Assembly (NCBI GenBank): GCA_964451255.1
Contig: CAYVHL010000007.1
Location: 55,456-119,455, forward strand
Length of the DNA stretch: 64,000 bases
Source: JAHBTB01 sp964451255
GTDB lineage: Bacteria; Armatimonadota; Fimbriimonadia; Fimbriimonadales; Fimbriimonadaceae
Direction: 5' to 3'
The notes beneath the pieces are model-generated. The model ran no database searches. It saw nothing but the letters and a program-made list of their open reading frames with translations, and was not told the origin of the DNA. Numbering within the stretch: position 1 is the first letter of the stretch; each line of letters starts with the position of its first letter. A program made the position numbers and the translations under genes. Of the stretch, positions 1-8,534 are shown piece by piece.

Positions 1-2
1 GC

Positions 3-98
3 AAGCCACGGCCAGAGCTCTTCGTCAAGGACCAGCTCCATATGAACTCGAAGGGATATGCCATTTGGGCGGAGACCCTGCGACCGATCGTCAGGTGA
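3..98 (+). CDS. SGNH/GDSL hydrolase, C-terminal fragment
   Basis: Only the last 31 codons are inside the window; the gene enters from the left edge and ends at TGA 96-98. The residues read as the closing block of an SGNH/GDSL esterase: an Asp-x-x-His pair (D-Q-L-H) followed by M-N-S-K-G-Y-A-I-W, which matches the family block carrying the catalytic Asp and His and the usual 'LN..GY..W' tail. Such enzymes deacylate sugars or lipids and are often exported in saccharolytic bacteria, which suits the hydrolase-rich surroundings. Substrate and N-terminus cannot be seen. Confidence 0.6.
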   Translation, partial: KPRPELFVKDQLHMNSKGYAIWAETLRPIVR

Positions 99-146
99 TC
101 GGGCGCCGACGGCCACCGTCCGAGAGTCCACGGGACCATGCCCTGA

Positions 147-1460
147 ATGGACAGCCGGGTAAGAATAGCGGTGATGCCCACCGTCTTGCTGACCGCCATA
201 GTCTTGCTTCAATCTTCCGGAACCGTAGGCCCCTCACGCGTCGAATACATCAGGCCGATCCACTCGGAATCGTTCAACAAGGGCGGCAAGGCCAAGAAGC
301 GGATCCAGGGCGGCAACCCGCGCACGGTGAACGGCGTGCTGATGTTCGACGGCTCGCAGGACGGCAACCGTCAGGTCGACCCTCAGATCGCTGTCGGAGG
401 CGGATACGTCTTGCACGGCACGAACGGTGGCATCGTCATCTATTCAAAGGCCGGCAATTATATCGACGGTGTCCCCCAGGTCGAGTTCAACAACGGTATC
501 GACCCCAAGCTGTTCTACGACCCAAACAACAAGGTCTTCGGGTTTGACTTTTGGTACTACTACGACAAGCCCAAGATCAAGCCGGTCAACATCTCCGTCT
601 CCCAGACGTCCGACCCTCGTGGGGCTTGGAACACCTACGCCGTGCCGTCTCAAGAGGAGGTCGACGGGGGCGGGATCGGATATAGCCGGAAGTGGATCGG
701 GTACTCGTTCCCAGGCGGCGACGAGCGGACGTTCGTCATCAAGACCGCCGACGCCAAGGCAGGAAAGACGGTCGCCGTCTATCACTTCAAAGGTTCGCTT
801 GGACAGCCCGTCTTTACCCAAGACCGCATGGACGACCTCGTGTTTGTCCAATTGACCGACAAGGACATCGTCCTGACGACCGTCGGGGACGACGGCCACG
901 GGACACCAGCCATCAAGAAGATCGTGAGAACTCCCCACGGGTTCCAACACTTCGGTTGGCCTCCTGCCTCACCCATGAAGGGCACCGACAAGAAGACCGC
1001 GTCAGGCGACCGGAACCCGAAGAACATCGTGCTCCAGGGCGGGCACATTTGGTTTTCACATGCGGTGGACGTAGATGGCCGAGCCGCCGTCCAGTGGCAC
1101 GAGATCAATCTGGACGGCACGCCTGTCCAAAGCGGACTGATAGCAGACCCAGTCAACAGCTACATCCAGACCACTGTAGCGGTGAACAAGCGTAACGACC
1201 TCCTTGTCGGTTTCCAAGAGACCGGGCCGGAGATGTTCATTTCTGGCCGTTATGCCTTGCGCCATGCCAAGGACAAGCCCGGTAGCGTCGGACCGATCAT
1301 GAAGCTCGTCGAGGGCACGGCTGCGACCGAGGGCGGCGCCTGGGGCGACTACAGCGGGTCGTGTATCGACGGCGACAACCTGACGGATCTCTGGACTATC
1401 CAGAGCTTTGCCAACGACCAAGGCCGGGGAGGCACCGTGATCGCCCGAATCCGCCCATAG
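147..1460 (+). CDS. Exported beta-rich protein of unknown function
   Basis: 437 residues. The N-terminus looks like a signal peptide: a charged MDSRVRIAV stretch, a hydrophobic core of about 12 residues, then a polar S/G-rich segment. I chose ATG 147 because ATG 174 would lose the positive charges. The mature part has repeated Gly/Asp turns and blocks such as QVDPQIAVGGG and a late WGDYSGSCID, as in uncharacterised secreted beta-propeller or sialidase-fold proteins. No catalytic signature is recognised and no substrate is proposed. It follows the SGNH hydrolase by 48 nt and ends 25 nt before the metallophosphoesterase. Confidence 0.6.
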   Translation: MDSRVRIAVMPTVLLTAIVLLQSSGTVGPSRVEYIRPIHSESFNKGGKAKKRIQGGNPRTVNGVLMFDGSQDGNRQVDPQIAVGGGYVLHGTNGGIVIYSKAGNYIDGVPQVEFNNGIDPKLFYDPNNKVFGFDFWYYYDKPKIKPVNISVSQTSDPRGAWNTYAVPSQEEVDGGGIGYSRKWIGYSFPGGDERTFVIKTADAKAGKTVAVYHFKGSLGQPVFTQDRMDDLVFVQLTDKDIVLTTVGDDGHGTPAIKKIVRTPHGFQHFGWPPASPMKGTDKKTASGDRNPKNIVLQGGHIWFSHAVDVDGRAAVQWHEINLDGTPVQSGLIADPVNSYIQTTVAVNKRNDLLVGFQETGPEMFISGRYALRHAKDKPGSVGPIMKLVEGTAATEGGAWGDYSGSCIDGDNLTDLWTIQSFANDQGRGGTVIARIRP

Positions 1461-1473
1461 ACTTACTGGGTGG

Positions 1474-1479
1474 CATACT
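1474..1479 (+). promoter_or_regulatory. -10-like box of the metallophosphoesterase gene
   Basis: CATACT ends 6 nt before ATG 1486. There is no Shine-Dalgarno sequence, so a leaderless transcript is likely. Confidence 0.5.
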
Positions 1480-1485
1480 CGCGGC

Positions 1486-2421
1486 ATGGTGACGCGAAGA
1501 CAAGTCTTGGCGATGGCCGGGGCGGCGCCGTTCGTCCGCCGAATACCGTTGGCAGGCGACGGGCCAGCGAAGCCGATTCGTTTCGCCGTCATCACCGACC
1601 TGCACCACGGCCTCGCCCCCGACGCCTTAGCGAGGCTGAAGGATTTTGTCGACGCTATCAAAGAGCGCGACGGACTCCAGTTCGTCGTCCAAATGGGCGA
1701 CTTCAACTACTCGCTCCCAACGTCGCAGGAGTGCGTCGACCTCTTCTCCTCCATCCAACTTCCTAAGATCCACGTGCTGGGCAACCACGACATGGACAAG
1801 TGCGACAAGGAGCACGCCATGAGGTTCTGGGGGATGCCCTCGCGGTATGGCACCCACCACTTTGGCGACACCCGGTTCATCACACTGGATCTCAACCACT
1901 ACCGGACCAAAGAGGGCCGACTCTTGCCTTACGATAGTGGAAACTATTACTCGGGCGTCTCGCACGGATGGGCCGACCCCGGGCAGCTCCGTTGGCTTGC
2001 CAAGGAACTGCGGCAAGGAACCACCCCGACGGTCCTGCTCTCCCACTATCCGATCGGCTTCGCCGAGCCGGGAAAGCCGATGCCACCTGAGCAACAGCAG
2101 ATACTCGACGTCATCGAGGACGCCCGTATAGAGAATCCGCGCGGCGCGGTCCAGGCGTGCCTCTTCGGCCATCTCCATGTGGACCGTCTGGAGTACGTCG
2201 GCAAAATGCCCTGCCTGTGCGTGAACTCGGCCAGCTACTTCTGGTACCAGGGGATGAACCCTTACACCAATCCGCTCTTCGCTTTCATGGAGTTGACCAC
2301 GGACGGCAGTCTGGTCGTTGAAGGAACAGTCGGCCACTTTGTCAAGCCCCCGCCCAAGGCCTCCGGCGACGTCATCGGCCGATCTGCGTCGATATCGAAG
2401 CGCAAGATCAGCCTGGCTTGA
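1486..2421 (+). CDS. Calcineurin-like metallophosphoesterase, probably Tat-exported
   Basis: 311 residues. The N-terminus begins MVTRRQVLAMAGAAPF, a twin-arginine-like signal, so it is probably exported folded with its metals. The dinuclear metallophosphoesterase motifs occur in order: D-L-H (ITDLHH), GDFNY, GNHD, a lone His in LSHYP, and GHLH. It should hydrolyse phosphomonoesters or phosphodiesters; the natural substrate is not evident. The start is supported by a -10-like CATACT 6 nt upstream. The gene sits between an unknown exported protein and a GH127 glycosidase, consistent with nutrient scavenging outside the membrane. Confidence 0.85.
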   Translation: MVTRRQVLAMAGAAPFVRRIPLAGDGPAKPIRFAVITDLHHGLAPDALARLKDFVDAIKERDGLQFVVQMGDFNYSLPTSQECVDLFSSIQLPKIHVLGNHDMDKCDKEHAMRFWGMPSRYGTHHFGDTRFITLDLNHYRTKEGRLLPYDSGNYYSGVSHGWADPGQLRWLAKELRQGTTPTVLLSHYPIGFAEPGKPMPPEQQQILDVIEDARIENPRGAVQACLFGHLHVDRLEYVGKMPCLCVNSASYFWYQGMNPYTNPLFAFMELTTDGSLVVEGTVGHFVKPPPKASGDVIGRSASISKRKISLA

Positions 2422-2455
2422 CCTGCTCCGCCTCGCGAAGACCAGGTCAGGCCGA

Positions 2456-2461
2456 TATACT
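2456..2461 (+). promoter_or_regulatory. -10-like box of the GH127 gene
   Basis: TATACT lies 12 nt before ATG 2474 and supports this start over the earlier in-frame ATG at 2318, which overlaps the preceding gene by about 100 nt. Confidence 0.45.
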
Positions 2462-2473
2462 GCGGGCAAGGCC

Positions 2474-4465
2474 ATGTTTCCCGCCGTCGTCGCCCTCATG
2501 TCTGTCGCAAGCGCCACCATCGTCGACCTGCCCCCGGCGACCGGGGCAAACCGATCCTACGTGTCGAACCGGGCACCACTAAACCAGGTGCCCCTGATCA
2601 AGTTGCCCATCGACAGCTTCAAGCCAGGCGGATGGCTCAAGAAGACCCTGGAACTCGAGCGCGACGGCTTGGCCGGACATCTAGGCGAGATATCTGTGTG
2701 GCTGACGAGGAAGAACAACGCGTGGTTGAACCCGTCCGGCCAGGGCGACTACGGCTGGGAGGAGGTTCCCTACTGGCTCCGGGGCTTTTCAAGGATGGCC
2801 TATGTCTTGGATGACCCGAGGATGCTGAAGGAGACCAGCGTATGGGTCGAGGGAACACTTGCCAGCGGCCGACCGGACGGCGACTTCGGTCCGATCCGCT
2901 ACCACCACCCAGGCAAGCGTGACCTCTGGGCGCAAATGCTGATGGTCCAAGTGTTGCAGGCCTGGTACGAGCACAGCCATGACCCCCGCGTCCTACCCTT
3001 CTTAACCGCCTACTTCCGTTGGGAACTCACCATTCCAGACGAGAACTTTCTGAAGGATTATTGGGAGAACAGCCGCGGCGGCGACAACCTCAGTAGCGTC
3101 TACTGGCTCTACAACCGCACGGGCGACGCCTTTCTTCTGGACCTCGCCACGAAAATCGACCGGAACACGGCGAACTGGCGGATGCCCGTCGGCCTGCCCA
3201 ACTGGCACAACGTCAACGTCGCCCAATGCTTCCGCGAACCGGCCACCTACTGGCAACAAAGCGGCAAAGTCGAAGACCTTCGTGCCAGCTACCGCGACTT
3301 CGACTGGATCAGGGAGCAGTTCGGACAGGTCCCCGGCGGCATGTTCGGCGCCGACGAGAACGCTCGAGAGGGGTACACAGACCCGCGCCAAGCGACCGAA
3401 ACATGCGGGTTCGTCGAGCAACTAGGCTCCAATGTCACGATGACCGAGATCACCGCCAACCCCAAGTGGACGGCGAACTCGGAGAACGTGGCCTTCAACT
3501 CCTTGCCCGCGGCGTTCACGTCCGACTACAAGGCTCTGCGCTACTTGACGGCCCCAAACATGGCAGTCAGTGACGGAGCCAACCATGCCCCGGGGATCGA
3601 CAACGGCGGCCCGTTCCTGATCATGAACCCCTTCACCAGCCGTTGCTGCCAGCACAACCACAGCTCGGCATGGGTCAACTTCCTGGAGGGTACGACGATG
3701 GCCACCCAAGACGACGGTCTGGCGATCCTGACCCCGACTGACGGTTCGGTGACAGCGAAGGTCGGATCCGGGTCAATTGTGACGCTCCGGACAAAGACGA
3801 AGTATCCGTTCGACGGCACCGCCGTCGTGACCGTTGCCACTCGGAAGCCGGTCCGGTTCCCACTCTACGTGTTGGTGCCTGCCTGGACGGACCACGCGAG
3901 CCTGGTCACCCCAGACGGACGGGTCAGCGGCGCACCAGGTAAGTACGTGCGGATCAGTAGGGTTTGGCACGACGGCGACCAGGTCAGCCTCGCTTGGGAA
4001 ATGGAGCCCAAAGTCCAAACCTGGGTCCGGCAGAAGGACAGCGCGAGCGTCGATTTCGGCCCGCTTACCTTCAGCCTCAAGATCGACGAGACATTCAACC
4101 AGGTCGATCCGACCAAGTACGCCCAAGGCGACTCAGGTTGGCAACCGAAAGCGGACAAGTCTAAGTGGCCTGCCTTTGAGATACTGCCCAAGACGCCATG
4201 GAACTACGGCTTGCTCGAGGGAACGACCCTCAAGGTCGTCAAGCGGCCCTGGCCGAAGGACGACGTACCCTTCACCTTGGCCGGTGCGCCGATCGAGATC
4301 GTCGCCGAGGCCAAGAGGCTTCCGCGTTGGGGTCTGGACAACACCGGCCTGGTCTCGGTGTTGCCACAGAGCCCGGTGGAGACGGATTCGCCGACGACGA
4401 AGGTCACCCTTGTTCCCATGGGGGCAGCTCGGCTGCGCATCAGCGCCTTCCCCCGCGTGAAGTAG
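2474..4465 (+). CDS. Glycoside hydrolase family 127 (beta-L-arabinofuranosidase type)
   Basis: 663 residues from ATG 2474, a usual length for GH127 (old DUF1680). A short hydrophobic N-terminus (FPAVVALMSVASA) suggests export. The metal/catalytic residues can be placed: E309 and C311 in the ETCG motif, and C391-C392 in RCCQHN. In characterised GH127 enzymes these positions hold a zinc with a nucleophilic cysteine. The alpha/alpha barrel region is followed by a beta-sandwich from about residue 430. Predicted role: release of L-arabinofuranose or related sugars from plant or bacterial glycans. An in-frame ATG at 2318 would overlap the preceding gene and was rejected. Confidence 0.88.
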   Translation: MFPAVVALMSVASATIVDLPPATGANRSYVSNRAPLNQVPLIKLPIDSFKPGGWLKKTLELERDGLAGHLGEISVWLTRKNNAWLNPSGQGDYGWEEVPYWLRGFSRMAYVLDDPRMLKETSVWVEGTLASGRPDGDFGPIRYHHPGKRDLWAQMLMVQVLQAWYEHSHDPRVLPFLTAYFRWELTIPDENFLKDYWENSRGGDNLSSVYWLYNRTGDAFLLDLATKIDRNTANWRMPVGLPNWHNVNVAQCFREPATYWQQSGKVEDLRASYRDFDWIREQFGQVPGGMFGADENAREGYTDPRQATETCGFVEQLGSNVTMTEITANPKWTANSENVAFNSLPAAFTSDYKALRYLTAPNMAVSDGANHAPGIDNGGPFLIMNPFTSRCCQHNHSSAWVNFLEGTTMATQDDGLAILTPTDGSVTAKVGSGSIVTLRTKTKYPFDGTAVVTVATRKPVRFPLYVLVPAWTDHASLVTPDGRVSGAPGKYVRISRVWHDGDQVSLAWEMEPKVQTWVRQKDSASVDFGPLTFSLKIDETFNQVDPTKYAQGDSGWQPKADKSKWPAFEILPKTPWNYGLLEGTTLKVVKRPWPKDDVPFTLAGAPIEIVAEAKRLPRWGLDNTGLVSVLPQSPVETDSPTTKVTLVPMGAARLRISAFPRVK

Positions 4466-4476
4466 GCTTACCACCG

Positions 4477-4482
4477 TATCCT
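4477..4482 (+). promoter_or_regulatory. -10-like box of the VOC gene
   Basis: TATCCT ends 6 nt before ATG 4489, the same spacing as at many other genes here. Confidence 0.4.
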
Positions 4483-4488
4483 CCAGCC

Positions 4489-4968
4489 ATGACGATCGAC
4501 CCGGACGCTCGCATTGGACACGTCCACCTCAAAGTCTCTGATCTGGAGCGGTCCATCGAGTTCTATCGGACTGTCTTGGGGCTAGACCTAACCCAGCGAT
4601 ATGGCCGCCAGGCTGCCTTTTTGAGTGCAGGCGGTTACCACCATCACGTTGGCTTGAACACCTGGCAGAGCCGGGGCGGCAACCCCGCGCCCCCGACGTC
4701 CACCGGGCTCTTTCACTTCGCGATCCTTTATCCCACCCGTGCGGCACTTGCCCGCGCTGTTCAACAGGTGCAAGAAGCCGGGGTGGCGATTGATGGTGCG
4801 GCGGACCATGGCGTTAGCCTAGCCGTCTATTTCCACGACCCTGACCATAACGGAATAGAACTCTATTGGGACCGACCGTCAAATGAATGGCCACGAAACT
4901 CCGAGGGCGACCTGGAAATGGTCACGGAACCTTTGGACTTGAACTCCCTGAAGGAGTGTTGCCGGTGA
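4489..4968 (+). CDS. VOC family protein (glyoxalase/catechol-dioxygenase fold)
   Basis: 159 residues. Two beta-alpha-beta-beta-beta modules are visible: IGHVHLKVSDLERSIEFY opens the first, and GLFHFAILYP opens the second. Candidate metal ligands are the His of GHVHL, the His of FHFAI and the Glu of GIELYWDRP. That set resembles catechol 2,3-dioxygenase-like (CatE/YwbC) members rather than glyoxalase I. It may be a metal-dependent dioxygenase, isomerase or thiol-transfer enzyme; the substrate is unknown. The longer upstream frame from 4198 is a shadow of the GH127 gene; ATG 4489 is backed by a TATCCT box. Confidence 0.75.
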   Translation: MTIDPDARIGHVHLKVSDLERSIEFYRTVLGLDLTQRYGRQAAFLSAGGYHHHVGLNTWQSRGGNPAPPTSTGLFHFAILYPTRAALARAVQQVQEAGVAIDGAADHGVSLAVYFHDPDHNGIELYWDRPSNEWPRNSEGDLEMVTEPLDLNSLKECCR

Positions 4969-5014
4969 CCGCTCATCCAATTGAGAAGCTAGACTGAAAT
5001 CTTGGCGGGGATTC

Positions 5015-5090
5015 TGGTGGAGATAAGGGGATTCGAACCCCTGGCCTCTTCCATGCCATGGAAGCGCTCTACCAACTGAGCTATATCCCC
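5015..5090 (-). tRNA. tRNA-Ala(GGC)
   Basis: A 76-nt cloverleaf with encoded CCA (minus strand). The acceptor stem GGGGATA/TATCTCC contains the G3:U70 wobble pair, the alanine identity element. The anticodon loop is A-T-GGC-A-T, giving anticodon GGC with the A32-U38 pair characteristic of bacterial tRNA-Ala(GGC). D-arm (GCTC/GAGC) and T-arm (AGGGG TTCGAAT CCCCT) are intact. It reads GCC codons, abundant in this GC-rich genome. Confidence 0.97.
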
Positions 5091-5386
5091 ACGTTCCGGG
5101 CGTCCATTAAACCCTCTCCGCAGCCGTGGGCACAAGAACCATGGGTCGCCCGTCCGGAAATCGCGACCGAGGCCAAGCCATCGGCGGAGCGGCACGAACC
5201 CTGGCCGGCGCGTCCGAAGTTTGGACGAAGTCGACCGACGGTGTCCGCTCGCATTGCCGGGCCACCATCAGCAAGCTTCGCGATTGTGCGCGGGCGGCGG
5301 GCGTCATGGTCTGTCGTCATAGAGCCCTTTGGAGCACCATAGCGGGCCATGCCAGGACGACGATTGCCACCAGGCCAACCTTCTGG
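5091..5386. other. Intergenic region without a supportable gene
   Basis: About 300 nt between tRNA-Ala and the SDR gene. Several frames stay open on both strands, as expected at this GC content. None has a recognisable domain, a plausible start signal or sensible codon usage. No convincing hairpin terminator or tRNA was seen. Confidence 0.4.
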
Positions 5387-6145
5387 TCAGTCCAGCTCGG
5401 GCATGAGGCGACTGTAATCGACGTCGCTGTTGCTCCAGCCTCCGTCGATCCGCAGGACCTGGCCCGTCATGTACGGTATGCGTCCCTCCACCAACGAAAC
5501 CACGGCTTTGGCGACTTCTTCCGCCTCCGCCACGCGGCGGATCGGCAGGCGGTGCTCCACCATCCTCAAGCGCTCGCCCACAAGGGAGTTGCGGCTCATC
5601 TCTGTGAAGGTGAACCCGGGTGCGACCGCGTTCACAAATATCCCGTACTGACCCAGTTCCACGGCGCTGTTCCGGGTGAACGCCTCAATGGCTGCCTTGC
5701 TGGCGGCATAAGCGGACCGGTCGTACCCGCCGATCATGGCGTGGCCAGATGAGATGTTGACGATGTGACCGGGAACGCCGTTCTCAACCCAGTGGCGGGC
5801 CATGATCCTGCTCCCTGCAAAGACTCCGCCAAGGTTGGTGTCAACCACTTGGTGGAAGACTTCGGGCGATGTGTCGAGGACAGAAGACCGATGGATGACA
5901 CCGGCGTTGTTCACGATCGCCTGAGGTGTGCCCAGGGTCGCGAAGACTTGCTCCAGGACGCCCTCCATGGCAGGATAGTCGGCGACATCCACCCCCCAGG
6001 CCTGTCCGCCTGTCGCAGTCGCAACCGCCTCGACACCTGGCAGATCCTTGTCCAGAAGCGCGGTCGACCAACCCTCGGCGGAAAACGCGCCGGCGATGGA
6101 CTTGCCGATGCCTTTTGCCGCGCCCGTGACGACGACGACTTTCAT
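5387..6145 (-). CDS. SDR family oxidoreductase (FabG-like)
   Basis: 252 residues from ATG at 6145. The classical short-chain dehydrogenase set is complete: nucleotide motif TGAAKGIG near the N-terminus, NNAG at about residue 85, and a catalytic Ser-Tyr-Lys arrangement (ISSGHAMIGGYDRSAYAASK). PG...T follows, and the C-terminal IDGGW is also typical. It should be an NAD(P)H-dependent ketone reductase or alcohol dehydrogenase; the substrate is unknown. ATG 6145 is preferred over ATG 6166 because a CATAAT box lies exactly 6 nt upstream on the minus strand, and the longer start would place that box inside the coding region. Confidence 0.87.
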   Translation of the reverse strand: MKVVVVTGAAKGIGKSIAGAFSAEGWSTALLDKDLPGVEAVATATGGQAWGVDVADYPAMEGVLEQVFATLGTPQAIVNNAGVIHRSSVLDTSPEVFHQVVDTNLGGVFAGSRIMARHWVENGVPGHIVNISSGHAMIGGYDRSAYAASKAAIEAFTRNSAVELGQYGIFVNAVAPGFTFTEMSRNSLVGERLRMVEHRLPIRRVAEAEEVAKAVVSLVEGRIPYMTGQVLRIDGGWSNSDVDYSRLMPELD

Positions 6146-6151
6146 CTGGCC

Positions 6152-6157
6152 ATTATG
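6152..6157 (-). promoter_or_regulatory. -10-like box of the SDR gene
   Basis: On the minus strand CATAAT is followed by 6 nt and then ATG 6145. This fixes the SDR start seven codons inside the longest frame. Confidence 0.55.
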
Positions 6158-6210
6158 CCCGGGCAAAACCGCTCGCCCACATAACCGTCAGGGTCTGCAG
6201 AGGGACACAC

Positions 6211-8463
6211 GTGCAGATACTTTCCATGGCAGTAGCGACATTGGGCTTGGCCCAAGCAGGGGCACGTCCGGCCGATTGCGGCGCACTTATAGGCTACGCG
6301 CCCGACGGCAAGGCGGTGGTCTCCGTACCGCTCAAAAACACCAAGGTGGATGCAGAGGTCATTGGGCTGGCCTCGCGCGTCACCGTCGTCCAAACCTTCC
6401 AAAACGCATCCCGCACTCCGATCGAGGCGGTCTACACGTTTCCGCTCCCCGAGGACGCCGCCGTCGACCGAATGCGGATCCAGGTCGGTGAGCGCGTCAT
6501 CGAAGGCCAAATACGAAAACGGGAGGAGGCCAGGGCGATCTACGACGCCGCCCGGCAGTCTGGCCGGATCGCAACCCTGCTCGACCAAGAGCGACCTAAC
6601 GTCTTCACCCAGTCCATCTCGAACATCATTCCGGGCGCCCAGGTCAAGGTCGAAATCAGTTACGTCAACACGGTGAAGTACGAAGACGGCGAGGCGGTGT
6701 TCACCTTCCCCATGGTCGTCGGCCCGCGCAACGTCAGCGCCGCCCCCGACCCGGACAAGATCGCCCCGCCGACCTTGCCTCCCTCCATGCGGACGGGCGC
6801 CGACGTCCAACTCCATCTTTCCATCGACGCTGGCGCGCCGATCATCGGCTTCCGTTCTGTCTTGCACCAGGTCAGGGCCAACAGACGCGGCCAACGGTTG
6901 GAGATCGACCTGGCCAGGAAGGACGAGATCCCGAACCGCGACTTCATCATCCGTTACAACATCGCGGGCGACGCGGTCAAGGAGTCCTTCCTCACCCACG
7001 CTGAAGCGGACGGCGGCACGTTCGCCCTGGTCTTGACGCCTCCCAAACCCGACGCGACCATCACACCTGGCAAGCGAGAGATCTATTTTGTGATCGACCA
7101 AAGCGGCAGCCAGAACGGGTTTCCGATCGAAAAGTCGAAGGAACTGACGCTGGCGATGATGGACCAGCTGCGGCCAGGAGACACCTTCAACGTCGCCACG
7201 TTCACGACGACGAACAACGTTCTGTTTGAACAGGCGGTGCCCGCCGACGGCGACCACATCGCCATGGCGTCGAATTTCGTCAAGGGCCTCCAAGCCAACG
7301 GCGGCACGGACATCCTGGGGGTGGTCAAGCTGATCAACAGCCTCCCCACTTCGCCCGGGCGCGACCGGATCGTCCTGCTGAACACAGACGGCTATGTCGG
7401 TGACGAGTTCGAGATCCTCAGCGAGGTGCAAAAGGGGCATGGCGCGCGATGGTTCACCTTCGGCATCGGCAACTCGGTCAACCGGTTTCTGATCGATAAC
7501 ATCGCGGCGGAAGGGAGAGGCAGCTCCGAAGTGGTCACCTTGGCCGACACGGCCGACAGAGCCGTCGAACGGCTCGCCAAGCGGCTGCGCACGCCCGTCC
7601 TCACCGACATCAAGCTCAGCGTGGAGGGCATAGACGTGTCAGGCGTCTCGCCGGGCTGGATACCCGACGTCTATTCAGACCAGCCTGTCGTTATCTATGG
7701 CCGGTACAACCGTGCCGGGCGTGGCCGGGCCATGTTGACGGGAATGTCAGGCGGGCGGCCTTACGAGCGCGTCCTGAACCTAACCTTCCCACAACGTGGC
7801 GACACAGGTTCCGCCATCGAGACCCTTTGGGCGCGTCATCGGGTGGACGACCTTCTGCGTCAAAACTGGGCGGCCAGCCGCCAAGGCTCGCAAGAGACCG
7901 AGGGTCTGGTGACTCAGGTCACCAACCTCGCCTTGCGCTACCACATCATGTCTCCGTTTACGTCGTTCGTGGCGGTCGAACCCCGCGTCGTCAACGTCGG
8001 CGGACGACAGCGCACCGTCCACGTCCCCGTGGACATGGCAGACGGCGTGGACATGGTCGGCCACCTCAAGGACAAGGTGTTTGGGGCGCCCCAAGCCCTG
8101 TTCTATTCCGCACCGGCCGGTTCGGCCGGACTCGGCGGCGGAGGTAATAGCAAAGGCGTCGCCAGGTCGACTGCCCAGACGGCCAACACCGTTCTGCGTG
8201 GACGCTCGGACGGGTCAGGCGTCCCACCAAGCAGCCCGGAGGCCAAGATCGCGGCCACTTTACGGAACAAGAAGGGCGTCCTGGAGGTTCAGATCCGGCT
8301 GAAAGAGCTGACAGAGGAGGCTCTGGCCAAGTTGAAGAAGGCCGGGTTCAAGATCGACGACAGGGACAAGACACTGCCGGTGCTCTTTGGCACGGTCGAC
8401 GCAAAGGACTTGGAGAAGCTCAGCAAGCTCGACGAGGTTCTCGCCATCGACCCACTCTTATAG
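6211..8463 (+). CDS. Exported VIT and von Willebrand factor A domain protein
   Basis: 750 residues from GTG 6211; ATG 6226 is an alternative with GATACT 4 nt upstream. After a short hydrophobic N-terminus, a VIT domain spans about residues 35-160 (VVQTFQN, EAVYTFPLPEDAAV, REEARAIYDAA). A VWA domain of about 180 residues starts near 290 with the MIDAS motif D-Q-S-G-S. This order matches bacterial homologues of inter-alpha-trypsin-inhibitor heavy chains. The tail (from about 690) is a charged alpha/beta segment of unknown role. It probably mediates metal-dependent adhesion or protein interaction at the cell surface. A perfect hairpin follows the stop. Confidence 0.85.
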   Translation: MQILSMAVATLGLAQAGARPADCGALIGYAPDGKAVVSVPLKNTKVDAEVIGLASRVTVVQTFQNASRTPIEAVYTFPLPEDAAVDRMRIQVGERVIEGQIRKREEARAIYDAARQSGRIATLLDQERPNVFTQSISNIIPGAQVKVEISYVNTVKYEDGEAVFTFPMVVGPRNVSAAPDPDKIAPPTLPPSMRTGADVQLHLSIDAGAPIIGFRSVLHQVRANRRGQRLEIDLARKDEIPNRDFIIRYNIAGDAVKESFLTHAEADGGTFALVLTPPKPDATITPGKREIYFVIDQSGSQNGFPIEKSKELTLAMMDQLRPGDTFNVATFTTTNNVLFEQAVPADGDHIAMASNFVKGLQANGGTDILGVVKLINSLPTSPGRDRIVLLNTDGYVGDEFEILSEVQKGHGARWFTFGIGNSVNRFLIDNIAAEGRGSSEVVTLADTADRAVERLAKRLRTPVLTDIKLSVEGIDVSGVSPGWIPDVYSDQPVVIYGRYNRAGRGRAMLTGMSGGRPYERVLNLTFPQRGDTGSAIETLWARHRVDDLLRQNWAASRQGSQETEGLVTQVTNLALRYHIMSPFTSFVAVEPRVVNVGGRQRTVHVPVDMADGVDMVGHLKDKVFGAPQALFYSAPAGSAGLGGGGNSKGVARSTAQTANTVLRGRSDGSGVPPSSPEAKIAATLRNKKGVLEVQIRLKELTEEALAKLKKAGFKIDDRDKTLPVLFGTVDAKDLEKLSKLDEVLAIDPLL

Positions 8464-8474
8464 AAGCGGTGGAA

Positions 8475-8509
8475 CCGGCAAGAGGCGGCTGACCAGCCCC
8501 TCTTGCCGG
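8475..8509 (+). terminator. Hairpin after the VIT/VWA gene
   Basis: CCGGCAAGAG (8475-8484) pairs perfectly with CTCTTGCCGG (8500-8509), with a further short inner pairing. No T-tract follows, so it is either a factor-assisted terminator or an mRNA 3'-end stabiliser. Confidence 0.5.
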
Positions 8510-8522
8510 GGGGGCGCCAGAC

Positions 8523-8528
8523 CATAAT
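8523..8528 (+). promoter_or_regulatory. -10-like box of the CCA-adding enzyme gene
   Basis: CATAAT ends 6 nt before an ATC codon at 8535. The geometry is the same as at genes with ordinary ATG starts and is the main evidence for that start. Confidence 0.45.
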
Positions 8529-8534
8529 CGAGCC

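Noticed and set aside
5126..5752. 208-codon plus-strand open frame between tRNA-Ala and the SDR
   Set aside because: Its second half is antisense to the SDR gene and the first half shows no protein-like features.
6142..7440. 432-codon minus-strand open frame
   Set aside because: It is antisense to the VIT/VWA gene and has no start signal or domain.
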